Positions 1 through 10,947 of a stretch of 64,000 bases of DNA are shown here, in pieces. The stretch comes from Phyto melanocephala (Eukaryota; Arthropoda; Insecta; Diptera; Rhinophoridae). The DNA is taken from positions 105,889,833 through 105,953,832 of the forward strand of contig OW799233.1 in assembly GCA_941918925.1 (NCBI GenBank), in the 5' to 3' direction. A program made the position numbers and the translations under genes. The number at the start of each line of letters is the position of its first letter. Positions within the stretch are counted from its first letter, which is position 1. The notes under the pieces were generated by a model that saw only the letters and a program-made list of their open reading frames with translations, ran no database searches and was not told where the DNA came from.

Positions 1-960
1 AGAGTTCCTAAACACTTGAAATTTTCTGTTTTACTCAACTTTAAGCACTAACAAAATTTTACCCTACGAACAGCTGCTATCTGAAGGAATTTTTCATTTC
101 AAGTAATAGACTATCGACTTTGAACTTTTGGTTTTCAAGCCATTTTTAAAATATCTACCGAAGGAAGTTTAAAAAGTTTCAACTCACCAGATGAAAATCT
201 GATGGACTATCGACTAAGAACTTTTGGTTTTCAAGCCATTTTTTAAGTATCCACTGAGAATGGTTTCGAAGGTTTTCGTAATGATTTTTCGAACTTCCAA
301 TTTTTTCACATTTTGGATGGCATAAATGCTTATACCGAGGCATATCCATAAGGTACTCGTATCCAATCAGCTGACTGTTTTTTTTATATATACATTTTAT
401 AAGCGTTACAAAGGCATATTCATACAGGTATATGCAACGTGGAGTTCATACAACAATGCAACTTTTTAGGGAATTTTTTCTGTCAAGGCCAATTTGTATA
501 ACAGAGATGGAACAGTTGTTTTTATATGTTTATTTAAAAAAAATTTATTAAAAAAATGATATGTGTTTGTGAAGCACATTATAAATGGTGCAAGAACAAC
601 AAATATACATAAAGTTGATAAATTTATCATCAAAAAATCACAATTAAGTTAAATGTTTAATTTGAAATCCAAAATCTTATTTTCCATTCCTGCATTAATA
701 AATGGAATCAAGGAGAATTCAAAAAATTTAGACATTGTGTTTCCCCATCATCATGTGCTGATAATTTCACCTGTATGAAATCGCCTTGAGCGTTACCAAC
801 TTTTTTAAAAGTCTTGCCTGCATTTGTCAAACTTAATTTTTTTAATATTATTATACAATAAATAATTCGCAATTTCAGTTGGTTTAAAACGTTTTAAAAA
901 ATACAAAACTATGAATAAAAGGTTTTCACTTTAAAGTTTTTTAAAAATTATTCAAATTAT
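1..960. other. AT-rich intergenic or intronic sequence
   Basis: No open frame or recognisable domain is visible. The only structure is a short tandem duplication near the left edge (separate entry). The stretch could be intergenic or part of an intron of the plus-strand gene whose exons begin at 9245. Confidence 0.6.
109..270 (+). repeat. Two-copy 96-bp direct repeat
   Basis: The motif GACTATCGAC followed by GAACTTTTGGTTTTCAAGCC occurs at 109 and again at 205, giving a 96-bp period. The second unit decays after about 60 bases. It is probably a local tandem duplication or part of an older repeat; no coding meaning is visible. Confidence 0.7.
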
Positions 961-1451
961 ACTACATTTACACCTACACAAAACTAGTACTTAAGGGATT
1001 TTGAGCGAAATCTACCAGATTTCCCATACAAAACGAAATCTACTTCGCCACTAGATTTTGGCAAAATCTACTTAATATCTAGTACTACTTCGTGATGCAA
1101 CTGTGGTTTTTATTAAATTGTACTAAAATATACTATGCTGCACACAGAAAAATTCAATCATAATATATAAGGTGGTTGCAAGCAGTGTTGCCGCCGACAA
1201 ACTTTTTTTCGCAGTGAAATCGACAAAAAAATCGCAGTGAAGTGCAGTGATGAGAAATAAAAAATGTAGTTTTCGTTTAGACTAAAAAAAAGAAAATTTG
1301 TTTCACTTTTTTAACACTTTTTTGCCATTTTTTTAAGAATTACTTGTTTTTTAATTTTTTTAGTTAATTTTAAAAATTTAATTTTTGAAATAGAAAAAAA
1401 TTATTATTTTTGATTGTTAACAACAGTGCAATCTATATATATAAAAGTGAA

Positions 1452-1454
<3 letters not shown>

Positions 1455-1486
<32 letters not shown>
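1455..1486 (+). repeat. (GT)n microsatellite
   Basis: About 16 uninterrupted GT/TG units lie near the Helitron 5' end. Confidence 0.97.
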
Positions 1487-1488
<2 letters not shown>

Positions 1489-1560
1489 GCTATAGACTCC
1501 GAAACTGTAAAACCGGTCGGGCTCAAACTTTGGTAAGTTGTTGTACACATACCAGGGAGT

Positions 1561-2110
1561 GTTTATGGGTGAAAAAAAGTGGGCGGAGCCACGCCCATAA
1601 AAAATTAGTTATCAGTTTTAGCTACTTGCACTTGACCGATTTTTCTGAAACTTTGCACACATATCGAGCTGTCATGACTAAATTATTTCGTGATAAGAAA
1701 ACTGGGCGGGGCCACGCCCCTAAAAAAGTTTTAATTTTGAGGTACTTGCACTGGACCGATTTTTCTAAAACTTTGCACACATATTGAGCTGTCATGACTT
1801 TATAATTTCGTGATTAAAAAAGTGGGCGGGGCCACGCCCATAAAAAAAGGTTATAATTTTGAGGTACTTGCACCAGACCGATTTTTCTGAAATTTTGCAC
1901 ACATATTGAGCTGTCATGACTAAATAATTTCGTGATCAGAAAAGTGGGCAGGGCCACGCCCATAAAAGCAATTATAATTTTTAGGAACTTGCACTGATCC
2001 GATATTTCTGAAACTTTGCACACATATTGAGCTGTTTTGACTTTACAATTTCGTGATTAGAAAAGTGGGCAATGCCACGCCCATAAAAAAAATTATAATT
2101 TTTAGGTTTT
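1561..2110 (+). repeat. ~121-bp tandem array inside the Helitron, about 5 units
   Basis: The GC-rich core GTGGGCGGGGCCACGCCC recurs with its core G run at 1581, 1704, 1824, 1946 and 2067, a period of 120-123 bp. Each unit also carries the blocks CTTGCAC, GACCGATTTTTCTGAAA and TTTGCACACATATTGAGCTG. The core is an imperfect palindrome. Units drift progressively toward the 3' end. Confidence 0.9.
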
Positions 2111-2842
2111 TGCACTTGATATTCAATTAAAATTTAGAATGCATTTCGATTCATTAAGGGGCGTAGCAACGCGCGCCGGGTTTGGCTAGTACAATATAAA
2201 AATTAATGAAATGGACTGAAAAGCAAATATTTTTCCACGAAATAGTTTGTTCATGTTTTTCTAACGGGATTTTTGACATTTTAATTCAAGACCTAATCAG
2301 CCAACTGCAGTGTAACGTTACAGCAGAAAATGTTGCCATCTAGCTGCTATATTTTTAACAGGATGACAATTTTATCTCGTTGTGTTATATCCTTTACAGA
2401 CTTACGTGTTAAACACGTTTGAGGTAAATCATGTTAAGGCGTTGTCGATCAAAAAAGAGGAAAACTACCAAAAACTGAAAAACGAAGTAATAGTAAAAAA
2501 AACGCAGTTACGCAGTGACGACGGGCAAATCGCAGTGAAAACGGCAACACTGGTTGCAAATGCACAAGTACTTTATATGGACATTGCTTTTATATGGAGT
2601 TTGAATTTTCGAAAAGCAAGACATAGAGAGCCTCTCAGACCACCTTGTAAAAGAGTATATTGTTTTGAAAACGAAATCTTGCAAAATGTCAAAAAACAGT
2701 GGTATAAACGGTTTAGATTTTAATAAAGATTTTAAATCAAATCTACTAGATTTCGCTTAGGTGTAAATGTAGTATTAAAGAAGAAAATAAAAAAATTGTT
2801 TGATATATACAAAAACAAAATACATTTTTGTTTTGATTGTTG

Positions 2843-3054
2843 CAAGGCTTATTTATTCATCAGGTAATTGCAGTTCGGAGAGAATTTTTTGTATATATTT
2901 TCTATTTATGAAGTTTGACATTTGAAATAAATTAGAAAAGAGAGAAAATTGTTTTTTATTTATGCAGTTTGAAAGCTGAAATTTAATACATGTAAGTGTT
3001 GAAAAAAATAATCAGCTGGCGAATCAAGAGTACCTGATGAATAAATATGCCTTG
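2843..3054. mobile_element. hAT-type MITE, copy 1 (CAAGGC ends)
   Basis: The terminal inverted repeats are CAAGG(C)TTATTTATTCATCA at the left and the complement of CAAGGCATATTTATTCATCA at the right. The flanks GATTGTTG and GTTTGTTG match at 7 of 8 positions. The copy is about 212 bp with no coding. A second copy with its own 8-bp flank duplication lies at 6927-7135. Confidence 0.85.
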
Positions 3055-3279
3055 GTTTGTTGCCTTGGCTTATACGGACAAAATTTAATTAATGATTTTT
3101 ATTATTTAAACTACAAAGCCGACTAAACAATTTTACATCGTTTTGAGTTATTTTCAAAAGAATATTACAAGTGGTGTGCTATTTTGTGATCTTTTTTTTA
3201 ACGCAATCCTTATTACAGAAATTTTTGTCGTATTTATAAAAAAAGTTTCGATTAATTAAAAAAATTATTTTTGCTTTTA

Positions 3280-3640
3280 TAGGCAACTATTTGACCCAGT
3301 CGACGTTGCTGGCCTTTTTGGTAAATATCTTCGGAACTACATAACCTATTAAAGAGTTTGATATCTCGTTTTGAAAAACATTACAACGGCTTTCAAAAAA
3401 AAAAGAAATAAAAAAAGCAAACAAAGTATATATGTATATGTAAATGTCATTAGTGGTGCAATATGAAAATTGGATTTCGCCACCACCCTCCGCCCGCAGA
3501 CCGAAAATCAAAAATCAAACTTCACAGTGTCACCCGTATAAATATTATAAAGATTCCCTGAAAATTTCATCAAAATCGGCCCAGCCATTTTGGAGTCCAT
3601 ACATTACATACATACACACATCCAGTTGGACATAATACAA
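3280..3640 (+). repeat. Probable non-LTR/SINE-type 3'-tail remnant
   Basis: The stretch ends with the block GAAAATTTCATCAAAATCGG, then CCCAGCC, then ACATACATACACACA. These are characteristic of 3' regions of dispersed arthropod retroposons, in my recollection. No inverted repeats are visible. Overlapping short frames on both strands have no known domain. Confidence 0.4.
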
Positions 3641-4257
3641 TTGTTTCTTATTATTTATTTTATTTGATTCTTTTATAATTTCTTTAACCACTAAATAATT
3701 TTAGCTAATGCAAAAAAGAAAGGACAGTTGTTTTTTTTTTTTGTATATAAGCATACTTTTAAATTCATTTTGTATAAAAAAAATATTTTTTAAATAATAA
3801 TCTTCTGGTACAATTACATATTTATATTAATTATACTAAAACCGAGCCGAGATTAGCTTCAAATCAGAAATTGGAATAACCCTATTATTATACCCTTCAC
3901 ACAGTGAAAAAGGGTATATATAGGTTTGTCATTCCGTGTGAAATTTCTACAATTTTCATTTCCGACCCCATAAAGTATATATTTTCTGAAAGCGTATGAA
4001 TAGGGGAGTCGATTAAGCTCTGTCAGTCTGTCCGTCTGTCCGTCTGTCCGTGTGTATGTTGAAATCAACTTTTTGAAGCCCCCCGACATAGTTTGGACCC
4101 GGAGGTATTAAAATATCAGAAGTATTCGGGAGTAGATCGGTATTGAAAATCAGAAACATTGGTACATAAACAACTGAGATATGAGCAAAAACCCACGACC
4201 ACCTCGATTTTTTTTTCACAAAAACAACATTACAACAACAACATACACGGCTTTCAG

Positions 4258-4927
4258 ACTAGGCAAGTCACTTGCGCAAGTGACTTGCGCAAGTGTTGTG
4301 TTTATAGGCAAAAGGGGTAAGGTCGGGTTAAGAGGAAGAAACTTGCTCATTTTTGAGTACACACTTGCCTGTACTCGGCAAGTACGAGCAAGTTTTTGTT
4401 GAGAAACCAAAAACAAAAGAGTAATAAAAACAAACAAGAGTGCTATATTCGGCCATGCCGAATCTTATATACCCTTCACAACGTGTTGTCAAGCAACAAC
4501 AATTGTTTATGTCACCATTTATCTCATATGAAATACGTACATACAAAACATACATATATAAAAACATCCCATTGTAATATTATACATTAAGTTCACTTAT
4601 GTGCTTAAAAAAATAAATTAAAAGAAAAATTAAAAATAAAACAATAAAAATTTTAATAAAATATAAAATAAAAAAAATTTTTTGGCTCACTCTAACCAGT
4701 ATACCACGTTTGTATGTATGTGTAGATAATTGATAATTGTAGAAATTTCAAACGGAATGACAAACCTATATATACCCTTTTTCACTGTGTGAAGAGTATA
4801 ATAAGTAAAAGAGAACGAAACTTGGGCAAGTCAGTTGCTGAGTCTGAACATGAAAGCAAGTTCAAAGAAAAATAAAAGAAAATAAAAAACTAACTTGAGC
4901 AAGTGACTTGCCCAATGCGAAAGGGGT
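4258..4927. mobile_element. GCAAGTCACTTGC palindrome-rich element
   Basis: Both sides carry GGCAAGTCACTTGC(G/T)CAAGT in opposite orientation (about 4262 and 4891-4910), plus further ACTTGC/GCAAGT copies and AGGGGTAA near each end. It interrupts family A copy 1 and is itself interrupted at 4435-4800 by a minus-strand family A copy. Exact ends are uncertain. Confidence 0.5.
4435..4800 (-). mobile_element. Family A copy 2, short, minus orientation
   Basis: It reads CAAGAGTGCTATATTCGGC at the left (the complement of the family 3' end, with its hairpin) and ends at 4800 with the complement of the TATAC(C)CTTCACA...GGGTATATATAGG 5' end. It lacks the GTCCG tract, so it is an internally deleted copy. 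It is nested in the palindrome-rich element. Confidence 0.75.
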
Positions 4928-4985
4928 AATACATACACACAAACGTGTATACTGGTTAGAAAAAACGTGGCATCGAATCCCAGCT

Positions 4986-5240
4986 GAGCCAAAAAATTTT
5001 TTTTTTTAATTTTTTTAAAATTTTTTTTAAATTTATTTTTTATTTTTTTTTTATTTTTTATTTAATATATTATTTATATTTTTATTATTATTTTTTTAAT
5101 TTTTTTTTTATTTTTTTTTTGTTTTATATATATTATATATATAATAATTTTTTTTTAAATTTTTTTTTAAAATTTTTTTTAAATTTTTTTTTTAAATTTT
5201 TTTTAAAATTTTTTTTTTATTTGTTTTTTTTTTGTTTTTT
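4986..5240. repeat. Low-complexity T/A tract
   Basis: About 250 bases are almost purely T and A, with repeated runs of T separated by AAA. The 70-aa open frame at 5119-5331 arises from this composition and is not a gene. Confidence 0.95.
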
Positions 5241-5419
5241 TAACATACATACGTGCATTTATAATTTTACAATTTGGACGTTTTTATATATGTATGTTTT
5301 TATATGTATGTACGTATGTCATATGGGATGAATGGTGACACAAACTACTGTTATTGCATGACTACACGTTGTGAAGGGTATATAAGATTCGGCACGGCCG
5401 AATATAGCGCTCTTACTTG

Positions 5420-6926
5420 TTTTTTAATTATATAGCATCCTCCGTCAAAATAAAAAGGATAAAAAACATTTTTGCAAATTTTTTTATTACAATATTTTAT
5501 TTATAAATAATTTAGTTTCAACTAAAATAATAATAACATTTCTGGTTCATTTAAAAATTTTAAACCACACCAATGACGATATAAATTAGTTCCCATATTC
5601 GTAATACATTTTTAAATTAGTTTAAAATTAATAAAACAATTTTTTGAATGGAATTATATTTAATAAACTTCTGATATACATAGTTAAATATTGATATGGA
5701 ATACAAACAGTTCAAGAAATTTGTATTACCAACTAAAATAAAGCTCAAGATTTATAATCAACTTAAGCATTAATATTGAATAAATTCATATAAACAAAAC
5801 TTAAATGAACATGACTACAACTAGCCGACATCAAATCGCACAAACATATATTCTTGAACAACTTCAAGTGTAAATAAGTGCGTGAATTTATGTGTATGTC
5901 ACTTATAATGATGGCAAAACTAACAGCACTTACTACACATAGTATTCACATATACAAAAAAAAAACACAATTCAAAGCAGAAAGAGTAGATGAAGCAACA
6001 CATATAAAGCGTTTGGTAGTGTGTGTGTGTGTGTGTGTGCACATATAAATTGTGAAGGATTATATTAAATGATGATCCTTTGTTATTATACTCGTGTGTA
6101 CACTTTATAAATATTGTGGGGGTGGGCTTAGAAATATTAAGTTGAATACAAATGTCTGCATGTATGTGCGATGAACAGAATTAGATTAAGTGTTTGTGTG
6201 TTAGAAGAGTATTTGTCCATTTTATTGTCAGGGTGGAAGTACTACTAAATCATATTGTATATGTTTTCTTTTTTATTTGTTTGTGTTCTTTATGTGTACA
6301 TGTAATTGTAATCATAAATACTTCCTTTTTATTTGTTCTTTTTTATTTTTATTTAGTTCAGTATATGACGGTTATATTTTTTATTTGATTTATTATATTT
6401 GGTGTATCATTTTGGTCTTTATATTTGCAAAAGCAACATAAGCAATAATTGTTTGTTGGAGAGGCTTGCCAAGGAATTTTGTTGTATGTTAGTTTTTAAT
6501 TCAGAAAAGAATTAACCCCCAGAAGTTTTTCGTTTATTTATATTAGGACACTAGTAATGAAAAAGATAAATTTAGACATTGTGTTTACAAATACTTAAGA
6601 GAAACTAGTATATAGAACCCCAAAAAAACTTGATAAACAAAAAAAGTACGAAATGGTAATCTCCTCATTATATTTCAGGTTGGATTAAAATTTGTGGAAT
6701 AAAAAATCTTAAATTATAGGGCGATATTTTCTCATACTTCTACCAGGCGAGATAACTCACAAGTTGTTATTTGGTAAACTATATTTGAGTAGAAAATAAT
6801 TTGTTTATAAAATGTCTTTTGCCTTGTTAAACTGTACTTAAATTTAACGATATTCGGTTCCACAAACGGCGTAATATTTTTTGTGTTAGTGGCAACACTA
6901 AAATTTGGCAGCTGCTACATATGTTT
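5420..6926. other. AT-rich stretch without recognised genes
   Basis: A (GT)n tract lies at 6018-6039. Otherwise I see AT-rich sequence with no domain-bearing frame and no inverted-repeat element. Confidence 0.6.
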
Positions 6927-7135
6927 CAAGGCATATTTATTCATCAGGTAATTGCAGTTCGGAGAGAATTTTTATGTTTATATTTTTTATATATGAAGTT
7001 TGACATTTGAAATAAATTAAAAAAGAGAGAAAATTGTTTTTTATTTATGCATTTTGACAGCTGAAATTTAAAATAAGTGTTGAAAAAAATAATCAGCTGA
7101 CGAATCAAGAGTACCTGATGAATAAATATGCCTTG
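6927..7135. mobile_element. hAT-type MITE, copy 2 (CAAGGC ends)
   Basis: The ends are CAAGGCATATTTATTCATCA and its complement. The flanks ATATGTTT and ATATGTAT match at 7/8. It is very similar along its whole length to 2843-3054, with small indels and substitutions. It lies directly against the decayed mariner element that follows. Confidence 0.87.
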
Positions 7136-7189
7136 ATATGTATCTTCCAATTATAAAAACTGGAAAGCTTAATGAAAGAACAACGCGTT

Positions 7190-8170
7190 AGAACTTTAAA
7201 ATAACAAAAATTTGGAATGTTATGCCGAGACTGTTCGCAAACTTTGAAGAAGTTTTTGTCGAGAAAGTGCATCTTATGTATCAACAATTCAAAAAGTAGT
7301 AAAAAAAATTTAAAGAGACTGAGTTGGTTGTGAATACTATGATGCTTGTGCGTTAAAGTTCTGATCAGTCTCTTGAAAAAATTTCTGTTGTAAACGAGAG
7401 TTTCGCCGAAAGTGCGAAAACATAATTTTTAAATCGCTACTACTTAAAATTTTACGAAACATTACATAGCGGATATTTACAATAGACATCAACCTTCATG
7501 CAAAATTAAGCTTACTAAGGATCTCAAGCAGTAGACCATAAAAGTGCTGGCAGTTCGTTGAAAAGGTGTTGGAGCAAAGTAAGATCTATGACAATTTTTC
7601 GATATAAGTTATGTTCTCCGATAAAACGCATTTCCATTTGATTGGCTTCGTGAATGCATAAAGTTTTTGAATTTATGATTTTAAAGATCCTTATGCAATT
7701 CTTAAGATATAAATGCACTCACAACGAGAAACTGTTTGGTGCAGATTATGGTATGTTGACATTATTAATCCTTAGTTTTTTGAAGATAAGGGTGAAATTG
7801 TGAAAGCCATTCGTTAAAGTAACATCAGAACGGAGTTCTTGTGGTAACAACTGAATGGCATGAATCTGGACGATATGTTTTTTTTTTAGATAGATGAAAC
7901 AATGCATTTGTTGCAGCAACGATTTCCAGAAAAAATTATCTTAAGTAATTCTAATGTCCACTAACCACCAAGATCTTGCGATTTAGCGCCGTGCGATTTT
8001 TTTTTTTTTTTTGGATTTTGTGAAAATTTGGGAATTCAAGTCCAAAAACCCATACATAAGGAGATAGAAAGAGATAGAGCTAAATCTCTGTAAAAAAATC
8101 GTAGAAATGTAATAAAAAGATCAATGATTGGTAATCATAGCTATGGAAACCATTTGACGTATATTTTATT
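7190..8170 (+). pseudogene. Decayed Tc1/mariner-type transposase
   Basis: Translating across stops and frameshifts gives the ordered signature of an insect mariner-like transposase. It starts with a helix-turn-helix N-terminus (blocks reading RKCI-like and VVKKFKETGSV-like near 7230-7330). The linker block IQLTKDLK-like lies near 7505, and the catalytic block FSDKTHFHLIGFVN near 7615-7650. The block ETVWC appears near 7730, and PPRSCDLAPCDFF near 7965-8000. The family would use these to cut and join DNA at TA sites. There are many in-frame stops, so it is inactive. Terminal inverted repeats were not located. Confidence 0.8.
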
Positions 8171-8758
8171 TAATATTTAATCAAATCATATCTTCTTTAC
8201 AATTTAATAAAAATTTACTAATTATCTAAAAAAACCTGGTTTTTATTATAAAATGACAAAGTATACTCTTAATAAGACACTTTATATTTTTGTACCAGGG
8301 TATTTTATGTTTTCAGTGACCATCTGCTTTTCATTTGCAGTAATATACAGCTGGAAACAATTAAGGCATGTTGTGTGGGTACATTTTTTTTTTATATTGG
8401 AGGAAAACCTAAATATATATGACGTCATAAAGGAAAGAAAAAAGGCATATTAAGAGTTTCTGGAACCAGTCAAAGATATAGATAATATAAAAACTCTTTA
8501 AAGTCTCAAAATTAAGACTTATCAACACAAATCTTAAGTTATAACTTTCACTAAAATGAAATTTATCAAGCTTAAATTCTGAGTGAATTAGAAATCGTTC
8601 CTTTAATTTGTTAAGAGCAGTTCATGATAGTCTATCAGGCCACTATTGTTCTCTATAAGAACAATTCAAAACTTGTGTGTCACCTTAAATGATGTAATGG
8701 CATAGCAAATATTTATATTTGGCATGATAGAGCTAGAGAGTTGGGAAGAATAAGATTC
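8171..8758. other. AT-rich stretch, nothing recognised
   Basis: The only open frame of note (8253-8453) has no identifiable domain and is not called. Confidence 0.5.
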
Positions 8759-8919
8759 ACTGCCTGTTCAACGATGTCGAAAGAAAACCCAAGCGAAATT
8801 TCATTCGCACAAATACGTTGAAAACAAAAACAAATTTTTAGTTTTTGTTGTTGTTTTCAATATATTTGTACGAATGAAATTTCGCTTGTGTTTTCTTTCG
8901 ACATCGTTGAACAGGCAGT
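8759..8919. mobile_element. 161-bp near-perfect foldback
   Basis: ACTGCCTGTTCAACGATGTC at the left is matched by its complement at 8900-8919. Pairing continues through GAAAGAAAAC, AAGCGAAATTTCATTCG and on to a short A/T-rich centre, with arms of roughly 75 bases. It is most likely a foldback-type MITE. I see no clear target duplication. As RNA it would form a long hairpin, just upstream of the first visible exon. Confidence 0.75.
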
Positions 8920-9244
8920 TAATGTAAAACAGTTTCAAAATTCACTAGTTGTAAATACGACTACTCTCTCTTTCTTTAGATTTTGATTCCATATACAAAA
9001 ACAGTCTTTACAAAAACAATTTGTATCAGTAATGTTGATTCGGGGTATTTTTTATAACTTTGTTTTGTTTTTAAATAATGTATAATGTGTGCGTAAATTC
9101 TGTAAGAATTTAAAAAAAAATCGATTTGTCTATTAATTAATAAGATAATAATATTTAATAATTGTAAGCATATGTATATTTACAATTTAATATTTATGAC
9201 AATACAATTTAATTAAAATATATGATTTGTGTTTTTGTTTCTAG

Positions 9245-9309
9245 GGAATTGTGTTGCTCAAAGACCACATCAGTCGGATCAACTAATTCGAGAGGGAACA
9301 AGCAAGAGA
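9245..9309 (+). CDS. Exon a of Cys-rich receptor-like gene (partial gene)
   Basis: This is the first exon visible in the window. The acceptor is TTTTTGTTTCTAG and the donor is GTAAGTTT at 9310. Reading from 9247 gives 21 codons starting NCVAQRPHQ, ending exactly in phase 0 to join exon b (R then IYS). The other two frames join poorly: one has a stop. The first two bases complete a codon begun in an upstream exon, so the gene starts left of 9245. No upstream exon could be recognised in 1-9244. It supplies one cysteine of the domain continued in exon b. Confidence 0.7.
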
Positions 9310-9352
9310 GTAAGTTTGACATAAACTATAAGATTAAAAATATATTTTTCCT

Positions 9353-10640
9353 ACACGCAAAGAACAACCATGTTTAATGCATGATCAAGATTGTCATATT
9401 ATAACAGTATTTGGTTATCGAAAACAAGTAACAATTATTTTTTATTTCCATAAAAAATTTACTAATTATGTAGGATATTCTCCTACAGACTAAGGTCCCC
9501 CATTGCACTCACGCTTAATGTGTGCTTGCCTGTGATCCTCAATCTTCCGCTCGCCAACGCCGGACACTCGCATACTACATGCGCTGCCGTCTCGGCATCC
9601 TCCAGGCATATTCTACAAATATCATAATCCACGATCTGAATCTTCTTCAGATGATATTTGAAGGTCCCATGTCCTGTAATCAACGCAGTCATCCAGCCCA
9701 TCATACTCCCATTATAACCGAGTATCTTCACTGCACCCCTGCCAAGTGGCTCCTTGGGCACCATACGAGCCTGTCTACATGTGCTTCCCTCCATCCACCT
9801 TCGGAAGTTCATAGAGTTCACTTATTGGTTGTTGGGTTTAAGATAGTCTAAATGCATTTCACTGGTGCTTATGTCAGATCATCAGTAGACCTTTTAACCA
9901 TAAATTAATAAAAAAAGTGTAAAAAAAGTTTTTTTTAAATTTTCATTAACAATATAAGAATTTTAAAACAAAAATTAAAAAGTCTTTATAAACCCAACCA
10001 ACAATTTTAATTTATTTTTATTTTTATAATCCCTCTATATTTGGCTAACACATGGTTGACACCAAATATAATGGAGGGCAACCAAAAAATAAAAATTCTT
10101 TTATAAACATAAAAAATGTTGTCAATCAATTTTTACTTTTCCTGTAAAAATAGTATGACTTACAAAATTATGATTACAAAAATTGTATAATATCTATATA
10201 AAATAGCATTATATTTAAGAGCATTTAAAATACAAATAATCCTTAAATGTTATTAAAAATAACCATATGATTACAAAGCAATCAAGCCATAATATATTTT
10301 AATTATAATTTGTTTTCAACGGTACCTTGCTGAATACTTTTTATTATTTAAAAAGTTTGACATGTGAAGAAACATATACAAAAATTAAACAAAATTCTAT
10401 AAATTGTAAAAATAAACGATAAAACTTAAGAAGGTTTTTATACAAACAATTTTAATTCAAATACATTCAATATAAACAACAGCAAAAACGATAAAATTCC
10501 TTATTATTGCATGATACTTTTATTAAACATGGTAATGATAACTGGCAATCATTATATGTTTTAACCACAATCATATAATTCAATCATAGTTTGCTGCTCT
10601 TCGAATATGATTACCACAACCATGTTTTTTTTTTTAATCT
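9353..10640 (-). mobile_element. MITE with CACGCAAAGAA ends, minus copy, interrupted
   Basis: The left end, ACACGCAAAGAACAACCATG, and the right half are homologous to the complement of the element at 48076-48736. Examples are CCACAACCATG near 10615-10625 and ATATGATTGTGGTTAAAACA read on the minus strand. The right terminus has eroded into a T run. It sits in the first visible intron and is enlarged by a non-LTR fragment (9478-9835). Confidence 0.6.
9478..9835 (-). pseudogene. Non-LTR retrotransposon RNase H C-terminal fragment
   Basis: The minus-strand frame 9821-9483 encodes a 112-aa piece containing ALITGHGTFKYHLKKI, then a zinc-binding CRICLEDAETAAHVVCECP (C-x2-C-x7-H-x4-C). This pair is typical of the C-terminus after the RNase H domain in I/R1/LOA-type non-LTR retrotransposons. 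Only this end is present, as expected for a truncated remnant; the reverse transcriptase is absent. It lies inside an intron in antisense to the host gene. Confidence 0.8.
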
Positions 10641-10947
10641 TATGCTAAATGTAACTTACAACCATATTTACTCTAATTTAAACGATTTCTCTTTGTTAAA
10701 CGTGATACAAAATATGTATATAACACTTTAAAACAGCTAAGTAATAAAAAACTTTATAACACTTATTTTTTTGTTTTCTAACTTTAATGCCCTGTAACAC
10801 TTAAAATTCCTTCAATTGTTTTTATTCTTATCTTCATCGTTTATATATTTATTTATTTTTTTTTTTTTTCTTGATCTCTCCTTTTTTGTATTTTATATTT
10901 AATGCTTTTTCTTCTTCTTGTTATTCCATTTTATGATTACTTAACAG

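Larger units (their letters stand above)
1432..2189 (+). mobile_element. Non-autonomous Helitron
   Basis: The element starts TCTATATATATAAAAGTGAA and ends CTAG (2186-2189), with host A at 1431 and T at 2190, as for Helitron insertion between A and T without target duplication. A GC-rich hairpin (GCGT-AGCA-ACGC) lies about 15 bases before CTAG. The interior is a (GT)n tract and a ~121-bp tandem array. No Rep/helicase coding is present, so it would depend on another copy for movement. Confidence 0.85.
1183..2552. mobile_element. Non-autonomous hAT-type element (CAGTGTTGCCG ends)
   Basis: The ends are CAGTGTTGCCG at 1183 and CGGCAACACTG at 2542-2552. They are flanked by GTTGCAAG (1175-1182) and GTTGCAAA (2553-2560), a 7/8 match to an 8-bp target duplication, as expected for hAT elements. 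The subterminal motif CGCAGTGA is repeated on both sides. Excluding the Helitron inside, the element is about 610 bp. An open frame at 2382-2723 crosses its right end and has no domain I recognise, so it is not called as a gene. Confidence 0.8.
961..2773. mobile_element. Outer inverted-repeat DNA element with two nested elements
   Basis: ACTACATTTACACCTA at 961-976 recurs inverted at 2758-2773. Just inside both ends is a second shared block (GCGAAATCTA...AGATTT). The element holds a hAT-type element (1183-2552), which holds a Helitron (1432-2189). No clear target duplication flanks it, so the superfamily is not assigned. Without the inserts it would be only about 440 bp, a non-autonomous miniature element. 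Confidence 0.65.
3889..5419 (+). mobile_element. TATACCC-hairpin element, family A copy 1, interrupted
   Basis: The 5' end TATACCCTTCACACAG folds back on AAAGGGTATA. It is followed by CCCCATAAAGTATATATTTT and a GTCCGTCTGTCCG tract. The 3' end carries GTGAAGGGTATATAAG, the 17-base hairpin ATTCGGC-ACG-GCCGAAT and a terminal CTCTTACTTG. It is split by a second element near 4258-4927. Architecture resembles Helentron-like rolling-circle elements: subterminal inverted motifs, 3' hairpin, insertion next to T runs, no target duplication. No transposase is present. Confidence 0.75.

Noticed and set aside
1410..1787. 125-codon frame containing CVCVCV repeats
   Set aside because: It is the translation of the (GT)n tract and Helitron tandem units; not a protein.
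5119..5331. 70-codon Phe-rich plus-strand frame
   Set aside because: It comes entirely from the T-rich tract at 4986-5240.
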